This document shows positions 55,822-64,000 of a stretch of 64,000 bases of DNA, one piece after another (position 1 is the stretch's first letter; the number at the start of each line of letters is the position of its first letter). Made by a program: the position numbers and the translations under genes. Under the pieces are notes generated by a model, which worked only from the letters and a program-made list of their open reading frames with translations, did not search any database and was not told where the DNA came from. The DNA comes from Ustilaginoidea virens (Eukaryota > Ascomycota > Sordariomycetes > Hypocreales > Clavicipitaceae): positions 186,001 through 250,000 of the forward strand of contig NC_057317.1 in assembly GCF_000687475.1 (NCBI RefSeq), written 5' to 3'.

Positions 55822-56671
55822 TCACAGCTGCTCCAGCAGCTTCCTCTTCCTCCTCTCCACCAGCTCCAGCTGCACCTCCTCCATCGTCGGCAGCCGCCAC
55901 CCCCCCTCGCCGTCCGCATCCCCCGGCAGCGCCTCCCACCCCTCCGGCACCCCCTGCGGCCCGTTCCTGGCCAGATTCTCCGCCGCCAGCCTCTCCTTGT
56001 CCGCCTCGTACGCCAGCATCGCCTCGTCCTCCTCCCCCGGCGCGAACCCGTAGTAGGCCGCGTCCACGATCCGCCGCGCCTCCCTGCCCTCATCGGCCGC
56101 CGCCGCCGCCGCCGCCGCCGCTCCCTCCCGCCGCTGGCTCTTCGCCTTGGCCGCCTCAAACAGCTCCCTCACGCCCGGCAGCTCCTTGGCCCGCCCAAAG
56201 TACTTGTAGCCCTTGCCGCGGCCGGGCACCTCCCGCCCCTGCTCGTCGTACAGCCTGGCCCCCGCGCGCATGTAGTTGGGCCCGCCCAGGTTGCGGATCT
56301 GCACCTCCCACATGTGCTTCTCCCGCATGAGCTTGTTGATGTCGTCGTTGAGGTCGCGGATCTGGTAGTCGCTGAGGACGGGGTCGTGGATGCGCGACAC
56401 CTTGCGCGAGATGTCCTTGAGCACCTGGCCGCGCCACTTCTCGCACACGGGCACCGACTCGACCTCGGTGATGAGCTTGGGGCGCCGGGCGCGGCCGGCG
56501 TCGATGATGCCCAAGTCGGCGGCCTGGGCCTCGCGGAAGCGGAAGAGCATCGACTGCGCTTTTTCCGAGTTTCGCGCCTGTTGGGGGGCAGTGTGTCAGC
56601 TGATCTAGTTGATGAAGCGGGGGAAAGGGGGGGGGGGGAGGCGGGTTTTGCGACCGTTGCCGTCTTACCAT
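55822..56671 (-). CDS. ISY1: Pre-mRNA splicing factor ISY1
   Basis: Two exons: 56671-56669 (the ATG alone) and 56577-55822, with a 91-bp intron (GTAAGA...AACAG); 252 aa. ISY1 is a component of the Prp19/NTC complex of activated spliceosomes in the nucleus, acting at the first catalytic step. The joined start reads M-ARNSEKAQSMLFRFREAQ, the family N-terminus, followed by ADLGIIDAGRARRPK, CEKWRGQVLKDISRKVSRI, DYQIRDLNDDINKLMREK, WEVQIRNLGGPNY and YKYFGRAKELPGVRELFE. An Ala run (about 180-188) and an acidic stretch precede the C-terminal basic helix (ELVERRKRKLLEQL). Without the tiny first exon the frame would begin at an internal Met and lose ten conserved residues. Confidence 0.95.
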
Positions 56672-58244
56672 CTTGGGAGGCAAAGCGACGCCCGAGGACG
56701 TCCAAGGCTGCGGTGACGAGGCAAGCTGTAAGCTGTAAGCTGGGTTGGGTTTGATGATGGCTGTCGAAACTCTGGTTGACGGGGCCCCGTTTTGGAGTTG
56801 AAAGCGGTCCGACGGAAACCCGGCAGGCAGCCTCAGGGCTCCACTTTCGGTACCTAGGTACTGTACTTCACCCAGGCCCAAGCGCCATCGGCCGCGCGGA
56901 ATTTTTATTTTCCCTTTCCGTCGACCTTGACCTTGGCCTCGACGCCGCGCTTACTTGACCGACCTTCAACACTTTGTCGTCGACCTGCTTCAACCTGACC
57001 TGTTTGGCGCCTCAGAGCCACAAGCCATCAATCTATGGCTCATCTTTAAATCTTGCTCGCCGTAGCGGCTCCGCGGCTCCGCGGCTTGCAGCTCCTCCTC
57101 CAGCCCGCGAAGCTGCACGTCCCGACAGCACTGCCATCCGCCCATCCCTCGTTAAAAACGAACGCATCACCACCACCGGCTCCAACATCCCACGTTGCCG
57201 CCGCGCAGTTAAGCGATTGCGCAGACTAAGAAACTAATTCGACCAACCTCTACCCTCCTCAACACCCCCAACCCCCCGACCGCCAATATTCGTCCCGTCG
57301 CTCCTTAAAACCAACCACCCCATTCATCATCATCAAATTCCCCCCCCCTGCGGTGAAGACGCCCACTCCACGATGGACGGCCGGTTTGGACTCCCTTTTC
57401 TGTCCGCACCACAAAACCGCCGTCCAAATGACCACCAGAACAGAGATCTGAGCAGGCCCACCCCCTCCCCCCCCTCCCTTATCCCTTCCCCCGTCCCCCC
57501 GCCGGCCACAGAAGCCGCAATGACTGACACCCACCACCAGGAGATGCCTTGTTCCTTCCGCCCCCTCGAGGCGCGCGGAGCACGCCCCATCCGTGACTGG
57601 ACAAGCTATAGTTTTCAATCGGAGCAGGCTGGCCCGAGGGGCGGCAGGGCTGGGGAAGTAGCGGGGAAAACATGGGGACCGGAGACGGTGTATCGCCCGG
57701 TGATGATCAAGGACCAAAAAGCCAAATTTGCAGGCAGCAGCGGCGTGGACGTGTCCCGGGCTGCGGCTCGAGTCGCGCGTTGTCGGTGAGAACGTAAGAG
57801 AGCTGATCTGAGGGCTGGCGGAGCGTGCTTCATGCGTCCTCGGGGTGCTTGTGTCGGGGGGCTGGAACATGGATGTTGGTTGCTGCGTGGCGACTTTGCG
57901 GCGGGACTGGGTGCTGTCGTCGCCCGCAAGACTTGATTTGATCATGCCCAAAGGAAACTCGTGGTTCGAGAAGCAAAGTCGAAGCTGCATGCATCGTCAT
58001 CGTATAGCTACTATTATCCAGGCTCGTGGCCCCGTGTCCTATGTCCGATGGTTCACTCACGACCTCCTGTGTGTACGTACTCTGCCTCGCATGCATCTAG
58101 ATTGTACATTTTTTTTTTCTGTTCGCCAAACCTTACCCACACCTTTTCCATTGCCCTGCCTTTCCACTGCCCTGCCTTTCCACTGCCACTGCCCTGCCTT
58201 TCCGTCCCCTCATGTCATTTAAATTACACGGCACGCCTTCTCCC
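56672..58244. other. Intergenic region between ISY1 and WBP1
   Basis: ISY1 promoter side and WBP1 3' flank. GGTACCTAGGTAC occurs at about 56850-56862. Plus-strand frames at 56974-57237 (87 aa, basic, Pro/Ala-rich) and 57373-57789 (138 aa) overlap minus-strand frames and have no recognised domain; either could be a small gene or 5' sequence of a transcript. CTGCCTTTCCA repeats lie at 58150-58205. Confidence 0.45.
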
Positions 58245-59877
58245 CTATTTGGTCTTGCTCTTCTCGTCAACCGGCTTACTGTACATCCAGATGGCGCAGA
58301 ATCCCAGGAATCCAGACACCGTCGCGGCAATGCCCGAAATCCACGGCCAAGCTCCGGAGATGACATAGCTTCGGGGCCACTCGTCGTGCGCAATGTGGCG
58401 CACGCTCACAGTGTTCTTCTCCTCGATGTTGGTCAGGAACGGGCGCTTGTAGTTGACCTTGAAGTTGAAGATGCCGTGCTGGTCCGGCAGCGTGAATGTC
58501 GTGCCGTAGACGGTGGCGGCGCCCGTGGTCGCTGCGACGGGCTTCAAGTTCAGGCGGTGGAACGGCGAGAGCATGGAGAATTCGAGCTGGAGCTCATCGC
58601 CAGCAGGGAGGGTGAAGGGGTGCCAGGCGTCCCATGAATACTCGGACAGAGCAATCTTGTAGGACTAGATGACGCAAAAAAAGAACATATGGGGTCAGCA
58701 CCCGAAACGAGAAGCTAGTCGGCAAATCGAGAAACATGACCAAGAGGGCAATGATAATAATAAAATAAAGAAACTCACGACATCGGTCTTGATGCGGTAT
58801 ATCTCCGGGTTGGTGGCATTGTCACCCTTGAGCCGATGCTCCACGCCGTCGACCCTCAGGACCCCCATCTCCTGGAACGTCCAGCCCGAGACTCTCTTGG
58901 CAAACTCCCGGTTCGCAGTCTTGGTCCTCGGGCCGTCCGGGCGGGAGACCTCGGCGTCCAGCCACTTGTCCTGCAGCATCTCCGCAGAGCCCACCACGGC
59001 CAGCCGGGCCGAGTTGCGAGCCTGGAAGACAGACACCAGGGCAAGCTGCGCGCCGGCGGCGAACAAGTCCTCCGGGTCGACGACGCCACCCTGGTCAGCG
59101 GGGTTGCAGCTGTACGCAGTGGAGGGCGCACGCAGAACGGGCGTCAGCAGAGCCCCCGGACCGAGCGCATGCCCGCAACCGTGAGGGAACGAGACCGGCC
59201 CCGGAACCTCAAAGTACGTCTTCAGGCCGGGACGCACGTTGGCCGGAGGGTCGAGCACGAGCACGTCGTGGGCGTCGGGGGCCGACACGGCGTCGTAGTT
59301 GAAGTGGTCGACGACGGTGCCGGTCCGCTCGGCGGGCAGCGTAATGTCCACCTCGGCAAGGAGGGCAGTAAGCGACGACGACGCGGGCGTCTTGGACGAC
59401 AGCGTGACGAGGATATTGCCGTTGGCGTTGATAAAGTCGACGAGGATATTCGGCGTCAGGTTGGGGCCAAGAGCTACCGTTTCCCCTGGGTCAGCACAAA
59501 CGGGAGGGAGCAGACGAGCCGGCCGGTACGGTCCGCGAGGAATGGGCCCCTTTTCTCACCCTTCATCTTGGCGGGCAGCAAGATCAAGTGGTCGTACGTC
59601 CTCGCCCCCAGATCGAACAGCTTCACATGCTCGCTTCTCGGTGTCTCGTAGGTGATTGCGAAGCCTCGCTCTGCGCACCACCGTCCACGTTAGCACCTGT
59701 CCCGACGGGGCCCCCCGCCGCTCCTTACGCACTCGTCAAGTCTGCAAAGAATCGCCCGTAGTTTTCCTTGTCGGCCAGCTCGTCGAGAACCACGAGCAGT
59801 CTGTTGCCGGTGGTGCTGACGGCCGAGGCCGCGGCGGCCAGCAGGCAGACGGCAGCAGCACCCAAACCGAACCGCAT
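58245..59877 (-). CDS. WBP1: Oligosaccharyltransferase subunit WBP1/OST48
   Basis: Four exons: 59877-59733, 59670-59560, 59485-58779, 58664-58245; introns 62, 74 and 114 bp, all GT-AG; 460 aa. It is an essential, non-catalytic subunit of the ER oligosaccharyltransferase that attaches N-glycans to nascent proteins. Signal peptide at residues 1-20 (MRFGLGAAAVCLLAAAASAV), then the family start RLLVVLDELADKENYGRFFADL. The luminal body includes YDHLILLPAKMKG, LTPNILVDFINANGNILVTL, and WHPFTLPAGDELQLEFSML. The single C-terminal membrane span is about 425-447 (WISGIAATVSGFLGFCAIW). The cytosolic tail ends KSKTK, a K-x-K-x-x ER-retrieval signal as in yeast Wbp1. Length is normal for the family. Confidence 0.95.
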
Positions 59878-60272
59878 GTTGACGGGAGCCGCCACTTGGT
59901 CGCTGTTCCGAATTTTCCTTTCAACTTTTTTTTTTTTCCCCGTGCAGAAGGCGAGACACCACTAGACTTTTTGGAACGGCCGAGCCCAATTGCCGTGAGG
60001 GTTGAATTCGTTTCGACGGAGCCGAGTTGTGTGGCAGGGACAGCCAAAGTCAGACAAACTCCCTTTCCTTCGACCTTGGGGATACGTAGCCTTGGCCCCA
60101 GAGCTTTGATGGCAGGCAACCAACCAAGCAGGTTGAGGTGGGGGGTGTGTGTCTGGCGAGCTTGCGGCAGGGGGGGGTGCTGGCTGCGTTTTTCCGGTGG
60201 TTGGGGGGGGTGGGGCGTGCACGCCCTGCCGGTGGGTTTTTGTCGGCGGGGATACCGGTGGATCATCACATG
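59878..60272. other. WBP1 promoter side, end of gene island
   Basis: Upstream of the minus-strand WBP1 gene up to the retrotransposon boundary. Contains T run (59927-59937) and G-rich GGTTGGGGGG sequence (60198-60215). Frames on both strands overlap and show no domain. Confidence 0.5.
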
Positions 60273-60436
60273 TGTCGGGAATGTCCGGATACGAATGTGG
60301 CACATGTAACCGAGGGAACAGTAGCCCCTTAGGGTTACCCCCGTGCCCACTATAAATAGCTGGTGACCTAAGTACTGTTGAGACAGGTCAGGTCAACCTT
60401 TGATAATATACCGCTTTCTCTCCCTGCTTACTAATA
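60273..60436 (+). repeat. Candidate LTR of element E (164 bp)
   Basis: Begins TGTCGGGAATGTCCGG, has a TATA box (TATAAATAG, 60351-60359) and ends CTAATA, which would be CTAACA before a RIP change. TGGTAGC follows at once, as a primer site would. GC content drops from here on. No partner LTR is visible, so limits are provisional. Confidence 0.45.
60351..60359 (+). promoter_or_regulatory. TATA box in candidate LTR
   Basis: TATAAATAG within the candidate LTR of element E. Confidence 0.4.
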
Positions 60437-61194
60437 TGGTAGCAATTGTGAAAATAATACAATAACCTTATTATTCTCATCCTTTTGTTAGGTGCTATAG
60501 CACTATATCGTTCGATATCTAAGATTGTGCTACGGTTACCATTCTCCTCGGATACCTATTGAGGTATGACAGTAGATTCCTGCTAGATCTATTAAAACCT
60601 TGTGTTGCTGTTATACTCGTGTGGCCTCCTATAATAAAAAGGAAGCTATTTGGAAGATCGCGATACTTTTCGTGGTTTAACTTTATCTGTAATTAACCTA
60701 TTTAGTTAGATAATCAGCCTTTCGTGCCTAGAATATTGCAAATAGCAAAGATAGGTGCCGATACGGTTGATTATAATAAACCTGTATATATTCTGATATC
60801 CCGATACGAGTGGGATGTCTAGTATAATTATATTTGGAGTGAGGCTTAGGTAAGGAAGGTATAGGATCTTATTAATCCTAATTAAGTAGTAATCCTTAAT
60901 AAACCTAAGGATGTTGCGCTCCAACTATATCGACCTATTCCGGTATAATCGTCGGTATTGATATTAGAAGAAATACTAATAGAAAGTGGTCCTTTTGGGA
61001 ATATAAGGGCAGCTTTAGCGTTAAAGGCAGCCGTAACGCGAAGCTATTCGCAGCCAGATTAATAGCTAGAAGACCCGAATAATTATTTTAAATGGAGATA
61101 AATCCTAGATAGCCTAGGCCTTAACGAATAGGCTACTCTCGTTAATATTATATTAAGAAACGATTGGCATAATTATACTAAGCTGGAATGGGCC
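60437..61194 (+). mobile_element. Element E leader/internal part, degraded
   Basis: AT-rich sequence with stops in all frames, between the candidate LTR and the A3 insertion. No domain could be read. Strand follows the candidate LTR. It may be the leader and start of gag. Confidence 0.35.
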
Positions 61195-61935
61195 TATTGC
61201 AATTCTCAAGGTCACTATAAAAGCAGAGCCTTACTAGCTAGCTAGATAGCACAAGACTGTCTGCGACCTGTGAACTAATCTTAGTATAAATACTAGATTT
61301 TTCACCAAGTCCTAAGACTATACAAGTGCTATAAAGCAAGGCAAGTGTAAAGGCAAGGCAAATATGAGATAACCAGAAACGCAGGGAAGGTGGAAGTTAA
61401 GAGGCATGTAGTGCATTAACAGACTCGATTGTGCTACCCTTCAACTATCTAGAAAGAAGGGGGAAAGCTATCCTATATATACACGAAGGAGGGGTGGGCC
61501 CAGGCATTCAGGGTAGCCAGTAAGATAGCTCCCCGTAATGCTCACTATGCCACGTATATGATACGTCAGCAGCCCCACTATATCCGGCCTTTCCAACCAC
61601 CCTAACCACCGCACTAGTAATTAGCCACCACGCTAGTGACTACCCACCACACTAGTAGACTAGCCACCACACTAGTAGGCCACCACGCTAATTTAGCAAT
61701 GCCACACCACGCTAGTAGGCAACCACGCTAATTTAGCAATGCCACACCTTTTTTTAACAAGGCCTACCTTACTTGATATACAGTAAATAATCCACTGAAA
61801 ATCCTTAAGGTAAAAGGCAAAGGCCTGGGTTGGTAAGAATACCGTAAGTCTAAGAGACGGTATAAGGGCCAGAAGGTTAGTAGACCAATAGGGCATTAGG
61901 CCAGCAGCCTAGTAGGCTACTATAGGATTTTAACA
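61195..61935 (-). repeat. Family A 3' LTR of A3 (741 bp)
   Basis: Complement reads TGTTA...CAATA. Tandem U3 repeats are at about 61605-61735. Left flank is GGGCC (61190-61194); the partner repeat is outside the window. Confidence 0.92.
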
Positions 61936-62056
61936 CCCCCTCTGATTAGCTACTATAGTAGCAAGCTAATCGTGTAAAGGATAGGGAAAGAAAATGCAGT
62001 AAAAAGTGCTAAGGAAAAACATAAGAAAAACCTTAGTAAAAGTATGTTAGTATAAG

Positions 62057-64000
62057 TTAGCAGGCCCTAAGACCTAGTAACTCGCGGAACCTAGTAAATT
62101 TAGGGCCCGGCAGTGGCTTAGTAAGGCCGTCAGCAGGCATACTATTAGTAGGTAAGTAGGTAATTTTCACTAAGCCCAGCTGGGCTTGCTCCCTAATATA
62201 CCGGAATTTTAATAGTGTATGCTTAGTGCGAGCATGCTCACGGATAGTCTCAAGTAATGCATCAGATTCAGCTTCTAAAGTAGATAGCACTACTAAAGAG
62301 GCTCGCTTAGAACGCCAGCTAATAGGACTACTATTAATAGTAGTAAGGAAGCCTCCAGTTGATTTAGAGGTTTCTTTACAGCCAGCAAAGTCGCTATCAG
62401 AATAAGCGGTTATAATAGACTGTTGGTTGCTTTTAGTAGTACTAAAGCAAATAGCTAGGTTCTCAGTGCCTTTAAGGTAGCTAAAGCTGCCTTTTGCAGC
62501 ATTTAGATGCACATTAGTTGCCTTAGACATAAACCGAGAGAGGTATTGGGTAGGAAATGCTAGGTCGGGCCTAGTCATCATCATAAGCCACATTATAGTG
62601 CCAGTAAGGCTCTGATAAAGGCTCTGATCAGTAGGGCTAAGGTCTTTTCCACTAGATTCATTTAGAATCCCTGGTTGAAGTGGAATAAGCTGAGGTTTAG
62701 TATCCTGTAAGCCGAATTTAGCTAAGACCTCTGCTATAAATTGGGCTTAGTATAGCCACAATAAACCTTCCTTCCTATTTCGTATAATTTGTACGCCTAG
62801 GAAAAAAGAAGCCGGACCGCGGTCTTCTATAGTATAGACCTTATGAAATTTCCTTTTTAGCTGGTTAATATAAGTTATATTTGGACCAACTAATAGGCAA
62901 TCGTCAACATAGGTAACGATAAAGGTGCTGGTTTGCTTATTATAAAAGACGGCAGCATCAGAAGCTAAAGGTAAAAAACCTTTACTAAAAATCAGGTCTT
63001 TTAGCCGGTATTGCCATTCGCGGGGTGCTTGTTTTAGCCCGTATAGGGCCTTCTTTAGCAAGATAGCTTGCTTAACAGAAGGGTCGAATCCAGCTTCTTT
63101 AAGCAAAGTTAGTAGCCGTTAGCGCTATATATTAGACCAAAGCTTGCTATCAGTTAGTAATAAGCTCTCTATAAATTCAAGGAATCCATCAGGGATATCC
63201 ATATAAATAGTCTCAGAAAGCTCGCTATTTAGAAAGGCGCCTATAAAGTCTTCTGACTTAGGAAGGTAATCCACGGTGGCATTAGTATTAGTAATATCAT
63301 CCGGGGTAGCATTAGTAATACTAGTAAAATTAGTAGGGTCCGGCATACTTTCTAGGTCATCCGGTATAGCATTAGTGCTAGTAATGCTAGTAAGGTTAGC
63401 AGAGTTAGTAGGGTCAGGAATGCTTTCTAGGTCATCCAGTAAAATAGCAGGTTCTCTGCTAGATACCCCCTCTGAACCTATATTTTGCCCTCTATAAAAG
63501 TCCCCTTCTAGGCCACTAGAAATAGGGCCTATACCTTCATTTTGGTGGATAAAGGTAATAAAGGTTATTTTAGTAACAACCTTCTTCTTTAGAAGGTAGA
63601 CAAGATAGGTATTAGCATAGGTCTTTTTAAGTAGCTAAATACCTATATGCCCTAGCCGTACATGCCAAATGCCGGCTAATTATAATAGCTTCTGATAGTC
63701 TGTATCAGCAGCTATAAGGGCAGGAGTAGGGCTAGTAGCCACTACAGGATTTTCGCTAGTCGTAATAGCGGGATTTTCGCTAGTCGTAATAGCGGGATTT
63801 TCGCTAGTCATAATAGCGGGAGAGTTAGTAGTAGGACTGGTAGCCTCTACAGGGTCTTCGCTAGTTATAATAGCGGGCTGGTTAGTAGTAGGGCTAGTAG
63901 CCTCTACAGGTTCCTTACTAATCGCAATAGTAGGAACGGGGGTAATAGTAGTATCCTCAGGATTACTATAATCAGCAGGGTTAGTAGGGCTAGGGACCTC
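62057..64000 (-). pseudogene. A3 copia polyprotein with in-frame deletions
   Basis: Stop TAA at 62057-62059. Going upstream on the minus strand: RNase H with YSDSDFAG but with IRE joined directly to HARTKH (junction 62236/62237); RT with YVDD (about 62905) and an intact LYGLKQAPREW, where A2 has a stop; DFIGAFLN fused to a short LPKSE segment (about 63235-63260); the Asp/Pro/Thr linker; then LLKKTYANT joined to YLVYLLKKK (about 63603-63618), so the integrase catalytic core is gone. All readable segments share one frame. Stops include TAG at 63122-63124 and TAA in place of Gln near 62747. The element cannot encode integrase. Confidence 0.88.
63740..63830 (-). repeat. 27-bp repeat encoding a 9-residue unit
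   Basis: Three to four copies of TAATAGCGGGATTTTCGCTA-type 27-mers. On the minus strand they encode repeats of SENPAITT type in the protease-integrase linker. A2 has related but fewer units at 10960-11010. Confidence 0.75.

Larger units (their letters stand above)
61195..64000 (-). mobile_element. Family A copia retrotransposon, copy A3 (3' part)
   Basis: Minus-strand family A element running off the right edge: 3' LTR (61195-61935), polypurine tract complement, RNase H, RT, linker, and part of the protease-integrase linker. Compared with A2 it lacks most of the integrase, a segment between the linker and RT, and 111 bp of RNase H, all without shifting frame. It lies in element E. Confidence 0.92.

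Overview
The window looks like a filamentous ascomycete genome, probably Sordariomycetes and perhaps Hypocreales. The genes carry short GT-AG introns (48-114 bp) with CTAAC-like branch sites. The repeats show the TpG/CpA to TpA transition pattern of repeat-induced point mutation (RIP). The sequence splits sharply into two compartments: AT-rich retrotransposon blocks at 1-27717 and about 60273-64000, and a GC-richer, gene-bearing island at 27718-60272.

Left block (1-27717): a nest of Ty1/copia-type LTR retrotransposons. Family A is present as a 3'-terminal copy cut by the window edge (A1, 1-4790), a complete element with TSD GCTAG and only four in-frame nonsense codons (A2, 7665-14986), and a solo LTR with TSD AAATT (17315-18077). 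Family B is complete, with TSD TAGGG (18544-26050), but has lost its start codon and many codons to transitions. A2 sits inside a minus-strand element D (gag, protease, integrase visible at 4791-7659 and 14992-16537). The solo LTR and B sit inside a plus-strand element C (16891-17309, 18083-18538, 26056-27717); its reading frame resumes exactly across both insertions.

Gene island (27718-60272), in order: a secreted pepsin-type aspartic protease (-), a small ISG12/IFI6-like membrane protein (-), a membrane-anchored protein of unknown function (-), an MgtA-type P-type ATPase with nine exons (+), a CysA-type serine/homoserine O-acetyltransferase (-), a long disordered protein (-), the splicing factor ISY1 (-) and the oligosaccharyltransferase subunit WBP1/OST48 (-). 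These are unrelated housekeeping or secretory functions, not an operon or an obvious cluster. Long gene-poor stretches between them hold microsatellites, short tandem repeats and tRNA-like fragments.

Right block (60273-64000): a candidate plus-strand LTR with leader (element E), interrupted by a third, minus-strand family A copy (A3). A3 carries three in-frame internal deletions. One of them exactly matches removal of a 111-bp GT...CTAAC...AG segment that is coding sequence in A1 and A2. This looks like reverse transcription of a transcript spliced at a cryptic intron and is the most interesting observation here. I found no convincing wholly new system. All homology calls rest on remembered family motifs; no search was run.
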